From an uncultured Eubacterium sp. (GTDB taxonomy: Bacteria; Bacillota; Clostridia; Oscillospirales; Acutalibacteraceae), in NCBI GenBank assembly GCA_910577195.1, contig CAJTLP010000004.1, forward strand, positions 124,001 to 188,000: a stretch of DNA of 64,000 bases, written 5' to 3'. Below, piece after piece: positions 44,021-53,173 of this stretch. Numbering within the stretch: position 1 is the stretch's first letter; the number at the start of each line of letters is the position of its first letter. The notes below the pieces were generated by a model. It searched no databases. It had not been told where the DNA came from and saw only the letters and a program-made list of their open reading frames with translations. A program made the translations under genes and the position numbers.

Positions 44021-46009
44021 TTACCAGTTTGTTATATAGCGGTTCAATGTGTTTTGGATTCCGCAGGCCACGCTGTTCGGATCATCCATAGTTTTATCAC
44101 AGGCAACACGGAAAACCATAACTCCGCCGCAGCCTGTCAGAAGTGCGTATGTGGTTTTATCGCCTGCGAGCGCAGGGGAACAGAAAGTTCCTTCGTATAT
44201 CTGATTGCAGTCCGCAACATTGTAGTATTTGCTGTCCCAGTAGTTTGCCTGCTCAAGGTCTCTCCAGGTTGCCCAGAAAGGTGTGGAGTTAATGGGTCTG
44301 CCGTAAGCTGCTATGCCTATATTTATTTTACTTATGTCAGCGCCGTTGTTTGCAAAATCTGCAATACCGTCCTGTGCCTGCTGAAGTGAGCTCTGATAGC
44401 CGTCCTTATCATTTCCGTCGTATGCCATAAACTGAATTTGGTCAAGCCTGTCAAAGGTCTCCTGTGAAAGGCCGAGATTCCATGCTGACAATGCGGCTGA
44501 TAAAATTCTGTCCTTACCGTTTGTATTCATACCCTCATCAAGCTTTGCTATGAATTTATCGAAATTGCTCCAGTCTTCAGCTGATGCAGGGTACTCCCAG
44601 TCAATATCCACTCCGTCAAAATCATATTTGTTCACAAGGCTTATGATCTGATCGGCAATGGTTTCCATATTTTTGCCCATATATACATTTACGCCGCCGT
44701 GACTTCCGCCTGTACCGTCTGCGAGAGCTGTAATGATTAGCTTTACCTGATGATTTTTATTTGAACGGTGAGAGATGATTTCCTTAAGGGCTTCAACTTG
44801 CTTTGCAAAGTTTTCCTCACCTTTTTCACCGAAGCTGATGTTTCCGTTTTCATCCCAGTTTACTGCACCGAACAGGATAACAGTGCTGTAAACGTCATAG
44901 AACTTAGCATAATTGTCAACATATGCATCACCCTTAGATAGTATTTCGGTAGGTACATCACCGTCAATTCTCTGATAAGCAGTAACCTCAAAATCGTCTG
45001 CACTGCGTGTCGGCTCGTTATAAAGCTTTAAGGATTTAATTTTGGCAGGGATGTTGTCATCTCTGAATTTATCTATAGAAAGGCGTACTTTATCTGTAGT
45101 TACGGCATCAAAGCTGCAGATTTTTAAAGACTGAATTTTTTCACTCTGATAAACCGTAATCCATTCATCATTGATATATGCCTGCAGGCGGAAATACTGA
45201 ACCTGATTTCCTGTTTCTTCAATTACGGCAGTGTTAAAGGTTTTTGCTTCTTTCAGCTGAATTTCAGCCACACTGTTGTTTATATCACCGTATTCACTGC
45301 TTAAAGCAGTGTCAGGCTTTTGCGCAGTCCAGCATTTGTTGCCGTCATCAAGCAGGTTAATAGCGTCTGCCTTTTCATTGTTCTTCAGACTTTCGTAGGT
45401 GATCTGTGCATCTTCAACAGGATTTTCGGACTGAAATTGCATGTCAGGATAATTTTTATTGCTATTTCCTTCAAGCTTACTGAAATCTATATTTAAGGGT
45501 ATAATTGTTAATGCAGCGATAAGCACTGAAGCAATCAGCGCCTTGCCGGAATTGGATGCTTTTTCACAGAAAATAAGAGGAAGGGGTATTAGTACAATCA
45601 TACCGAGAATGGCAAGATTCGGAGCAAGGTACTGAACACCTGTTGAAATGTTTTCAAGAGAAATTCCCTTGTCAAATCCAAAAAGAAGTACTGTGGTATA
45701 AATGAAAAGAATCACACTTAATATCTCGATAATGATGTGAATGATTTTCAATATTTTGCTTCTTATGCTTTTGCTTTCAGGAACAAATGAAAGCAGCATT
45801 ATGTATGCTACCGAAATGACGGCGCATGTGCCTGTTATACCCAGCATAACAGGTACAAATTTGTCACCCAGCGGATAAAGCTCAGCTATCCAGCCATATG
45901 CAAATTCAGCACTTTTCAGAAAAGCAAAGGCTGCCGCGGCTAAAATATAAAAAACATATGAGCCTGTATGAGAGTTAAAACCTTTTTCCATTTTTTTAAA
46001 AAAATTCAT
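44021..46009 (-). CDS. Membrane-embedded GH18 chitinase/endoglycosidase-like protein
   Basis: About 662 residues. Five membrane helices in the first ~180 residues (for example TGSYVFYILAAAAFAFLK, IIEILSVILFIYTTVLLF) are followed by a discoidin/F5-8-like domain (about 230-340: KTFNTAVIEETGNQVQYFRL, DKVRLSIDKFRDDNIPAKIK). A GH18 barrel comes next with the catalytic DFDGVDIDWEYP (Glu480 counting from the upstream ATG 46033). GH18 enzymes hydrolyse beta-1,4-linked GlcNAc (chitin, N-glycan core, peptidoglycan-like chains). Fusion to a multi-helix membrane domain is rare; most are secreted. ATG 46009 has AAAGGA upstream, though at long spacing; ATG 46033 has none. Confidence 0.85.
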   Translation of the reverse strand: MNFFKKMEKGFNSHTGSYVFYILAAAAFAFLKSAEFAYGWIAELYPLGDKFVPVMLGITGTCAVISVAYIMLLSFVPESKSIRSKILKIIHIIIEILSVILFIYTTVLLFGFDKGISLENISTGVQYLAPNLAILGMIVLIPLPLIFCEKASNSGKALIASVLIAALTIIPLNIDFSKLEGNSNKNYPDMQFQSENPVEDAQITYESLKNNEKADAINLLDDGNKCWTAQKPDTALSSEYGDINNSVAEIQLKEAKTFNTAVIEETGNQVQYFRLQAYINDEWITVYQSEKIQSLKICSFDAVTTDKVRLSIDKFRDDNIPAKIKSLKLYNEPTRSADDFEVTAYQRIDGDVPTEILSKGDAYVDNYAKFYDVYSTVILFGAVNWDENGNISFGEKGEENFAKQVEALKEIISHRSNKNHQVKLIITALADGTGGSHGGVNVYMGKNMETIADQIISLVNKYDFDGVDIDWEYPASAEDWSNFDKFIAKLDEGMNTNGKDRILSAALSAWNLGLSQETFDRLDQIQFMAYDGNDKDGYQSSLQQAQDGIADFANNGADISKINIGIAAYGRPINSTPFWATWRDLEQANYWDSKYYNVADCNQIYEGTFCSPALAGDKTTYALLTGCGGVMVFRVACDKTMDDPNSVACGIQNTLNRYITNW

Positions 46010-46169
46010 ATCAAGATTTTCATCCTTTCGCATTTTTTATATTATTGAATTTGTTCCTGTTTTATTATAGTACAGCACTGTTTTTAAATAAATTCAAAAT
46101 ACAATACAATAAATACACAAATCGGAAATCATGATGCTTTTTATAGTAACTGTTATGCAATGCTGCGGT

Positions 46170-46991
46170 TTATATCTTTTCGGAGGGATTCATCATTTTT
46201 CTGTATTCAGAGGGTGAAAGGGTGGTCATTTTTTTGAATTCTGCTGAAAAATAGTTCTGATCTGCAAAAGCAAGAATATGAGCAATTTCATTGACTGAAT
46301 ATCTTGTATTGCTCAGATAAAGTTTAGCAATGTCAATTTTCCTTTCAAGAAAATAGCGGTAGGGTGTCATACCATAGGTATCTTTAAACACCTTGATTAT
46401 ATGATTTTTTGAGTAGCTGAAGGTTTTGCTCAGTTCATCTATTGTGACTTTCTTTTCAATGTTTGCATCAAGATATCTTTGTATCTGCTGAGGCAAATTA
46501 TAATTGCTTTTCTGAAGTGTATTTTTTATGTGGATAAACATTCTGTGCAGTATCACGGATATGTTATCCGTCATTTTTTCGTACTCATTTGAGTAGTTTT
46601 TTTGCACACGCTCTATTTCTTCAAAATATTGTGCAAGATTGCAGTTTTCAAAATAATAGCTGTTTTCAGGCAGATAGGTTTTGATAAAGTATTCAGCAAG
46701 CTCACCGTCAAATACAATCCATTCCTTATCCATTGGGTTATCCTCGTCGCAGTAATACTCGTGGCAGCTGTTTTTAGTGAGGAGGATAACGGAATTCTGT
46801 TTTGTATGATATGTGTCGGAATTAATATTGAGTATTCCGCTGCCCTTTTTTATATATTCAAGTGCTATGATCCGTGATTTTGTACGCTTAACATAGTAAT
46901 CCTTATCGCAAATCGTCTTTCCTATAACCATTACATTAAGCGGATATTCGCTGCTATAAAATTTCCAGTAATTTGACGCTTCGTTCTTCAT
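46170..46991 (-). CDS. AraC-family transcriptional regulator
   Basis: 273 residues: N-terminal cupin-like sensor (LEYIKKGSGILNINSDTYHT, NSVILLTKNSCHEYY) and C-terminal HTHs (VTIDELSKTFSYSKNHIIKV; VNEIAHILAFADQNYFSAEF). AGGAA precedes the ATG. Divergent from GH36 with tandem repeats between, so probably its activator. Confidence 0.92.
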   Translation of the reverse strand: MKNEASNYWKFYSSEYPLNVMVIGKTICDKDYYVKRTKSRIIALEYIKKGSGILNINSDTYHTKQNSVILLTKNSCHEYYCDEDNPMDKEWIVFDGELAEYFIKTYLPENSYYFENCNLAQYFEEIERVQKNYSNEYEKMTDNISVILHRMFIHIKNTLQKSNYNLPQQIQRYLDANIEKKVTIDELSKTFSYSKNHIIKVFKDTYGMTPYRYFLERKIDIAKLYLSNTRYSVNEIAHILAFADQNYFSAEFKKMTTLSPSEYRKMMNPSEKI

Positions 46992-47010
46992 AGTGATATT
47001 CCTAAGATAA

Positions 47011-47050
47011 TATGTGATTTTTCAAATATAATTAAATATTTTTATGTGAT
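47011..47050 (+). promoter_or_regulatory. Tandem TATGTGAT repeats upstream of the GH36 gene
   Basis: TATGTGAT occurs at 47011-47018 and 47043-47050, exactly 32 bp apart (three helical turns), in the AT-rich region between the divergent AraC and GH36 genes; a related TAGTGATATT is at 46991-47000. Direct repeats in phase are the usual AraC-type activator sites. Confidence 0.5.
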
Positions 47051-47103
47051 ATTATCATAATAGCATAAATGATTTTATTTCACAAGGATGAAAGAGGTGG
47101 ACT

Positions 47104-48750
47104 ATGTTTTCTTACAGCATAACATATGAATGTAATGGTGAAGTTTTTTCTTCGGATAAAAGGGAAACACCGCATTTCAGGATTAAGGACAGCTTTTTAC
47201 AGGGCCGCTTTACTGCTGATATGATTACAAAAAATGATATCAGGATTAAAGAGTTCAAAGTGATTTTTCCTTATTACTATAAGAAAGACAGCGTTGTATT
47301 TATAAACGGCTATCAGTCCTGGACAGACAGCCGTGAGTATTTTACAAGTGAAAAAATGTCAGGCTTTTCAAAATGGAAAAAATGGGTGCTGACAAAGCCC
47401 ATTAACGCACATACCGGACTTTGCAGGTCAGGTGATGCATTCTTCTGTAAATACCCTAAGGGGAGGGGTGAATTTTTCGGCTATTCATACGGCTATGTCA
47501 GAAATGATGAAAATATTGATTTGTTTGCCTCTTTAAATGAAAGCAGTGGTTATACAATCGTGTGCTTTGATGTGAAAAAATCTTCGGTTACAGCTGAGAA
47601 GGATTTTGACGGCGTGACCTTCAGGGGTAATTCAAGGCTCATTGATTTCGTTCATCTGAACGGCGGATATGATGAAGTATTTGATAAATGGTTTGAAATG
47701 ATGAATATCCAGTGCCGCCAGACAGAGAAAAAATGTGGTTATACAACCTGGTATAACTATTACGGAAATGTTGATGAAAACATTGTAAAGAGGGATTTAA
47801 AGGCATTATCTGCACTGCCTGAAAAGGTGGATATTTTTCAGATTGATGACGGATATCAAAGATGCATCGGTGAATGGCTTCATCATGATGAAAAGAAATT
47901 CCCAAGCGGAATGAAAAAGCTTGCCGATGAAATTCATAATAATGATATGCTGGCAGGCTTGTGGCTTGCTCCGTTTGCCGCCACAAAGAACTCATTTATT
48001 TATAAAGAGCATAAGGACTGGCTTGTTCATTATGATAATGGAAAGCTCTATCCTGCCGGTGCGAACTGGGGCGGATTTTACGCAATTGATTTTTATAATC
48101 AGGATGCCGCAAAGTATATCAGAAAGGTCTTTGACACCATTCTGAATGATTGGGGCTATGATATGGTCAAGCTCGATTTCCTCTATGCTGCATGTATTGT
48201 GCCTATGCATAACAAGAGCAGGGGTCAGATTATGTGTGAGGCAATGGACTTTATCAGGGACTGTGTTGGTGACAAGCTGATTTTAGGCTGCGGAGTTCCG
48301 CTTATGCCTTCATTCGGAAAGGTTGATTTCTGCAGAGTCGGTGCCGATGTGGCATTGGAGTGGAAACATAATCCATATGGTATCCGAGAGGACGTCAGCA
48401 CACCAAACACAATTAACTGTTCCGTTTTCCGCAGGGGACTGAATGGCAGAGCCTTTATGAATGATCCGGATGTTTTCCTCCTGCGTGACAATAACATAAA
48501 AATGAGCTTTGAACAGAGAAAGCTTATTGCGGAAATCAACAGCGTTTTCGGCAGTCTTTTGTTTGTTTCCGATAATGTTTCTCAGTACAGCAGGGAGCAG
48601 CTGGAAGTGTTCCTTGACACAATCCATAAAAGGGATGTAAAGATTCTAAAAGCAGGAATTTGCAAAAACGATATAATTCGTGTAGAATATTTGTTGAATG
48701 GTTTTGAAAAAACTTTGCAATTCAATTATAAAAACGGAACTGTAATATAG
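47104..48750 (+). CDS. Family 36 alpha-galactosidase-like glycosidase
   Basis: 548 residues, shorter than the ~720 of many GH36 enzymes but with a complete barrel: YTTWYNYYGNVDENIVKRDL, FQIDDGYQRCIGEW, nucleophile Asp in MVKLDFLYAA, and acid/base Asp in RVGADVALEW. The N-terminal sandwich is reduced. Would cleave alpha-galactosides, for example raffinose-type or mucin/blood-group B sugars, in the cytoplasm. It is followed 20 bp later by a GPH porter, its likely uptake partner. AGAGGTGG supports ATG 47104. Confidence 0.9.
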   Translation: MFSYSITYECNGEVFSSDKRETPHFRIKDSFLQGRFTADMITKNDIRIKEFKVIFPYYYKKDSVVFINGYQSWTDSREYFTSEKMSGFSKWKKWVLTKPINAHTGLCRSGDAFFCKYPKGRGEFFGYSYGYVRNDENIDLFASLNESSGYTIVCFDVKKSSVTAEKDFDGVTFRGNSRLIDFVHLNGGYDEVFDKWFEMMNIQCRQTEKKCGYTTWYNYYGNVDENIVKRDLKALSALPEKVDIFQIDDGYQRCIGEWLHHDEKKFPSGMKKLADEIHNNDMLAGLWLAPFAATKNSFIYKEHKDWLVHYDNGKLYPAGANWGGFYAIDFYNQDAAKYIRKVFDTILNDWGYDMVKLDFLYAACIVPMHNKSRGQIMCEAMDFIRDCVGDKLILGCGVPLMPSFGKVDFCRVGADVALEWKHNPYGIREDVSTPNTINCSVFRRGLNGRAFMNDPDVFLLRDNNIKMSFEQRKLIAEINSVFGSLLFVSDNVSQYSREQLEVFLDTIHKRDVKILKAGICKNDIIRVEYLLNGFEKTLQFNYKNGTVI

Positions 48751-48770
48751 TATAATATGGGGTAAAAGTT

Positions 48771-50195
48771 ATGCTTGAAAAAATTAAAGAAATTCCAATG
48801 GAAATTAAAAATCACTGGAGCACTCCTGCCGAAGGCAAATACATACCGTATAAGGAATTTGCATCGTACAGTATAGGCGGAATCGGTGTAAATACAATCA
48901 ATTCACTTTTCGGTTATGTTGCACTGAATGCAAACTGTCTGCTTATCGGTTCTGCTTACGGTATTAAGCCGACGCACCTTGCGTGGCTTAATATCATAAT
49001 GAGTATTATCAATATTCTTAAAGCTCCGATTATAAGTATGATGATTGATAATACAAATTCAAAGTACGGAAAGTTCAGACCATACCTGCTTTATACAGGT
49101 GTGCCGACTGCTATTCTGCTGTGTGTTATGGCATTTATACCGAATGATATCAACTACACTGCAAAGGTTGCAGTTATCGGAGTTGTATATGCATGTCTGA
49201 TGGTATTTCAGGCACTTTATGCACAGGCATTTACAAGCCTTGCGCAGGTGCTTACACCAAATGGTGAGGAACGCACAGGTCTGCTTTCAGTAAGTATGTT
49301 TATATACAGTTTAGGTCCGTCCATTGTTAATATGCTTCTTCCTATATTAGCAGGCCTCACAGGCGGTATGACGGATTTTAAAACCTACAGAATATTGTTC
49401 CCTGCATTCTCGGTGGTTGGAATTATCCTGAGTATAATTACCTTTAAAGGAACTGAGGAAAAGATTGTTGTTGCTAAGGATTATGTGGCAAAGGTAAAAT
49501 TCAGTGAGGGAATAAAGCAGGTTGCTAAAAATAAATATTTCTGGCTGATTAATATTCATTCCATTTTAAGCTGTCTGAAATATGGTATAGGCTCCATTTT
49601 AGGCTGGTACTGTATTTATCAGATTAAAAGCGATGCGATGCTCGGAATTATGAATACCGTTATCGGTACGGCTTCCGTGCCGCTTATGCTCCTTGCACCT
49701 CTGCTTGCCAAGAAAATCGGAAAAAGGAATGTTCTCATCTGGACGAATTTAATCCGTGCCGTATTTTCCGGCTTAATGCTTGTAACTATGGATAATACCG
49801 TTCTGTTCTTTGTATTCCTGTATCTGGCAACGCTGATGATGGGCGGTGACAGTGTAGTAACTACATCCATGACAGCAGAAATTTTTGACTATCAGCAGTG
49901 GAAAACAGGCGTACGTCTGGAGGGCTTTATTACACAGTTAGGTGCAATGCTTACAACCTTTGCCGGTATGTTCACCGGACTGATTATTCCATATTTTTAT
50001 GAGCATTACGGACTTGAAAAGGATTACACTGTTTTGTATGACGCGTCTGTAAGAACACCTATATTCAATATCCTTATTATAACAACCATTATCAGTTGTG
50101 TGATTTGCGTTATTCCTATACTGTTTTATGATTTGAACGAAAAGGATCATCAAAAGATTATTGAGGAATTGAAAGTACGTGCTGATGAAAAGTAA
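48771..50195 (+). CDS. GPH-family sugar porter
   Basis: 474 residues, twelve membrane helices, SIGGIGVNTINSLFGYVALN near the N-terminus and VLTPNGEERTGLLSVSMFIY in the central loop region. The porter belongs to the same superfamily as the one at 28558-29937 but is only distantly similar. GGGG precedes the ATG. It is co-transcribed with GH36, and its 3' end overlaps the next gene. Confidence 0.9.
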   Translation: MLEKIKEIPMEIKNHWSTPAEGKYIPYKEFASYSIGGIGVNTINSLFGYVALNANCLLIGSAYGIKPTHLAWLNIIMSIINILKAPIISMMIDNTNSKYGKFRPYLLYTGVPTAILLCVMAFIPNDINYTAKVAVIGVVYACLMVFQALYAQAFTSLAQVLTPNGEERTGLLSVSMFIYSLGPSIVNMLLPILAGLTGGMTDFKTYRILFPAFSVVGIILSIITFKGTEEKIVVAKDYVAKVKFSEGIKQVAKNKYFWLINIHSILSCLKYGIGSILGWYCIYQIKSDAMLGIMNTVIGTASVPLMLLAPLLAKKIGKRNVLIWTNLIRAVFSGLMLVTMDNTVLFFVFLYLATLMMGGDSVVTTSMTAEIFDYQQWKTGVRLEGFITQLGAMLTTFAGMFTGLIIPYFYEHYGLEKDYTVLYDASVRTPIFNILIITTIISCVICVIPILFYDLNEKDHQKIIEELKVRADEK

Positions 50196-50847
50196 TATTT
50201 TAAATCATCTCTATCATTTTCATGATTCAGCGTTAAGGCCCAAGCCTTTTGCCGGTTGGGCAAGGTCAAAGTCTTCTGAGCTTGATGTGAAAAGAACAAG
50301 ATATCTCGGAGAAAATCAGGAGGTTATCTGGGATATAAAAGCTGATGGATATGAGGTAAGCGATCATATCGAAATGGCAGGCTTTTATGTTTCTGCAATC
50401 ATCAGCTATGGCAACGATAGCGAGGGAAGACTGCGCATTATGAAGCATCTTACCTTCCCTATGCTGAGATTTCAGCCTAATCTTACAGGTTCGTCCTTCA
50501 GCCACAATTTTGACGGCAGCTTTGCAGATATTAAATTAAACGGCAGAATTATTAAAGAATATCCTGAGGGCAACCGTGCACATCTTGCGGCTGAAAGTCT
50601 GCTTTTTGCAAGAATCATAACGGAAGGACTTTTCGGACTTAAGGCTGTGGGACTGAATAAGCTTAGAATCAATCCGCAGCTCAGCAGTCAGTGTGATAAA
50701 ATAACACTGGAGAATATAAAGCTGTTCTCAAAATGCTTTGATATTAAAGCGAATGAAAAGGGGATTGATGTTATTTATAATGGCACCACTTATCATACAG
50801 AACAGCCAAAGGCTCTGTTTGATTTTAACGCCTGTCAGTTTGAATGA
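50185..50847 (+). pseudogene. Remnant of a larger (alpha/alpha)6-barrel glycosidase, internal in-frame deletion
   Basis: About 220 residues. The first part (HDSALRPKPFAGWARSKSSE, DHIEMAGFYVSAIISYGNDS, RIMKHLTFPMLRFQPNLTGS) looks like an N-terminal beta-sandwich. From about residue 125 the chain (YPEGNRAHLAAESLLFARII, TEGLFGLKAVGLNKLRINPQ) resembles the far C-terminal sandwich of six-hairpin glycosidases. The catalytic barrel of perhaps 400 residues that should lie between is absent. The switch falls near 50510-50520 and stays in frame. GAGGAA lies upstream of ATG 50185. It could be a bona fide small protein, but the two-ended similarity favours a deletion. Confidence 0.45.
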
Positions 50848-50863
50848 TTAATATGCATTATCA

Positions 50864-50897
50864 AAAACACCTCAGCTGATGCTGAGGTGTTTTGCTG
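50864..50897. terminator. Bidirectional terminator
   Basis: Perfect 13-bp stem AAAACACCTCAGC with loop TGAT and complement, between convergent genes; runs of A on one side and T on the other. Confidence 0.85.
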
Positions 50898-50912
50898 TTT
50901 GCTGTTCATTTT

Positions 50913-51146
50913 TTATTTTATAATTTCCACGAGCTCGGATAAAAGTTCCAAATCCGACTGCTGTACCTTTATATTTGCAATCATCGGTTCATCGTTAGGG
51001 TTGGTTATTTTTAACTGAATTACCGTACCTTCCTGTATGCCTTTTTTCTGCACTGCGGCAAAATAGTTTTTCAGCTTAGGATGGTTTTTATCAAATGTAT
51101 TTTTTGCACTAAGTATTTTCATAAGTGCTGCAGGATTCATATTCAT
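50913..51146 (-). CDS. Small hypothetical protein linked to prmA
   Basis: 77 residues, start ATG 51146 one base after the prmA stop, so translationally linked. Sequence: a helical N-terminus (MNPAALMKILSAKNTFDKNH), then a two-strand segment (GTVIQLKITNPNDEPMIANI) and a C-terminal helix. No known motif. Length and position suggest a conserved partner gene, but I do not recognise a family. Confidence 0.7.
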   Translation of the reverse strand: MNMNPAALMKILSAKNTFDKNHPKLKNYFAAVQKKGIQEGTVIQLKITNPNDEPMIANIKVQQSDLELLSELVEIIK

Positions 51147-51147
51147 T

Positions 51148-52098
51148 TTACTTCTCCGTTACTTTCTTCAGTACAAATACAAGCCAGCCCTTTTCCTCAA
51201 AGCGTTCTATCACTTCAAAATGATTCTGCGCAAAGGAGCAGAGCACCTCATCCTCACGGCTTTCAATGATACCGCCTGTGATATAAACGCCGTTATCATC
51301 AAGGAATCTGCCAACCTCTTTGTTGAATTCCATAATAATATCTGCAACAATATTTGCTACAACAACATTGTACTTTCCTGTAACCTTGTCGGAAAGATTA
51401 CCCTGAACGACATTGAATCTGCTTTCGTCAAATCCATTCTCTTTGGCATTAGCCACTGCGGTTTTAACGGCAAGTGAGTCAATATCAACGCCAAAGGCTG
51501 ATTTTGCACCGAGCAGCAGGCAGGCGATTGAAAGAATACCGCTGCCGCAGCCGATATCAAGTACGGTTGAATTTTCATCAATATATTTTTCAAGCGTTTC
51601 AAGGCAAAGCTTAGTCGTAGGGTGACTTCCTGTACCGAAAGCAAGTCCCGGCTCAATATGTAAAACCGTTTTGCCGTTTGCGTCGTACTCATCCTCCCAA
51701 GTCGGACGAATCAGCAGTTTTTCGCCAATCGGCATAGGATGGAAATACTGTTTCCAGTTATTTACCCAGTCCTCAGTGGCACAATCATCCACCTCAAAGG
51801 TATACGCAATATCCTCACTGCCGAGTCTTTCCTCAATGAAGGACACTGCCTCCATAGGATTTTCGTGCGGATTCACATAAACGTGTATAAACGCTTTGGT
51901 GCGGTCTGCCTTGAGCAGATCCTCCTCAATCAGATCAATGTGCGCAATTTCCATAACCTCGTTTTCCAGGTCTGAATAATCCTCAATATAAATGCCGTAT
52001 GGCACTACCATATTTGCAATATTGCTTGCCGTTTCAATATCCTTTGTGTCAACTGTTATTATAATTTCAGTCCAGCTTTCGTTAACTATACTATCCAA
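51148..52098 (-). CDS. prmA: Ribosomal protein L11 methyltransferase PrmA
   Basis: 316 residues. SAM-dependent methyltransferase with TVLDIGCGSGILSIACLLLG (SAM motif I), HIEPGLAFGTGSHPTTKLCL (PrmA-specific) and NVVVANIVADIIMEF, the modified NPPY-like motif for lysine methylation of L11. The N-terminal domain binds L11. Starts at TTG 52098 behind GGAG. The HD/OB nuclease gene ends four bases upstream. Confidence 0.95.
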   Translation of the reverse strand: MDSIVNESWTEIIITVDTKDIETASNIANMVVPYGIYIEDYSDLENEVMEIAHIDLIEEDLLKADRTKAFIHVYVNPHENPMEAVSFIEERLGSEDIAYTFEVDDCATEDWVNNWKQYFHPMPIGEKLLIRPTWEDEYDANGKTVLHIEPGLAFGTGSHPTTKLCLETLEKYIDENSTVLDIGCGSGILSIACLLLGAKSAFGVDIDSLAVKTAVANAKENGFDESRFNVVQGNLSDKVTGKYNVVVANIVADIIMEFNKEVGRFLDDNGVYITGGIIESREDEVLCSFAQNHFEVIERFEEKGWLVFVLKKVTEK

Positions 52099-52102
52099 CT
52101 CT

Positions 52103-53032
52103 TTATTCTCCTAAATTAACTTTGTGTTCTGTTGATGAAAGACCGTGATTAAACAGCTTGCGGTTATCAAGTGCCCACTGCCTGTCCGTGAATTTCCCTG
52201 TTTCGATTTTATTTGTTGCATTATTGATTTCAAAAATAGTTGCATCAAGTGAGTCGAGTGTGGAAAGAATTTCAGCCTCTAGGAACATCGGTCTGACAGG
52301 TGAGCCGTACTCAGGTACACCGTGATGTGAAAGCACCATATGCTCAAGGAGAGTGACCTTTTCACTTTCAATGCCAAGCTCTTTAGCTGTTTCTTCAATA
52401 TACATTGCACCCTTTACCAGGTGACCGATCAGCTCACCGCCGACAGAGTATCCGCTGCAGAGACCTGTTTTTCCTGTCTCCATTTCAAATGTCTTTGCCA
52501 CATCGTGGAGGATTGCACCTGAAAGTAGAAGCTCCCTGTTGATATTCGGATAAACCTGGCAGGTCTTTTCAGCCATTTCAACAATGGATGCGGTGTGGAG
52601 CATAAGTCCGCCCACAATAGCGTGGTGAAGCCGGTACGCAGCAGGGTACTCCTCCAATTTTTCTCTGTTTTTAAGCATAATGGATGAAACAATTTCTTTT
52701 AAATCGTTATCAGCAAAGCTGTTTACTTTATTTAAAAGCATACTGAAAACGGTTTTTCCGTTATACTCTGACGAAGGAACAAAGTCCTTTATCATTTCGT
52801 CAGGCGCTTTCTTTATCATTGTGATTGTAAGCTGCGTTTTGCCCTTATAGCTGTCAACCGAGTATTCTATTTCAACAACCTCTCCGGCTTCAAACTGGCC
52901 GTTGTTTTCAAAACGCCATATTTTAGCAGGATATTCCTTTTTATCACTGCCGATTACTGTCATATCAAGATATCCGTTGCCGTTTTTGTCCTTTTTTTCG
53001 GCAAGCTCTTTTATCATTGCAAATGATGCCAT
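52103..53032 (-). CDS. YhaM-like 3'-5' exoribonuclease (OB-fold + HD domain)
   Basis: 309 residues. OB-fold-like N-terminus (NGYLDMTVIGSDKKEYPAKI), then a metal-dependent HD domain with HHAIVGGLMLHT, GAILHDVAKTFEME and MVLSHHGVPEYGSPVRP. This is the YhaM/CBF1-type order; relatives shorten RNA (and some DNA) 3' ends. AGGAAA lies before ATG 53032. Confidence 0.85.
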   Translation of the reverse strand: MASFAMIKELAEKKDKNGNGYLDMTVIGSDKKEYPAKIWRFENNGQFEAGEVVEIEYSVDSYKGKTQLTITMIKKAPDEMIKDFVPSSEYNGKTVFSMLLNKVNSFADNDLKEIVSSIMLKNREKLEEYPAAYRLHHAIVGGLMLHTASIVEMAEKTCQVYPNINRELLLSGAILHDVAKTFEMETGKTGLCSGYSVGGELIGHLVKGAMYIEETAKELGIESEKVTLLEHMVLSHHGVPEYGSPVRPMFLEAEILSTLDSLDATIFEINNATNKIETGKFTDRQWALDNRKLFNHGLSSTEHKVNLGE

Positions 53033-53173
53033 ATTCTTTTCCTCTACTTTATTCGTGTTTTGTTAATAGTTATTATACAATAAATTAACGATATATTCAA
53101 TGTTAATTTCCTTGACAAAATTTAGCTTGGTTGGTATTATAATTTTATATGTTCTGTTTATGGAGTGATATAA

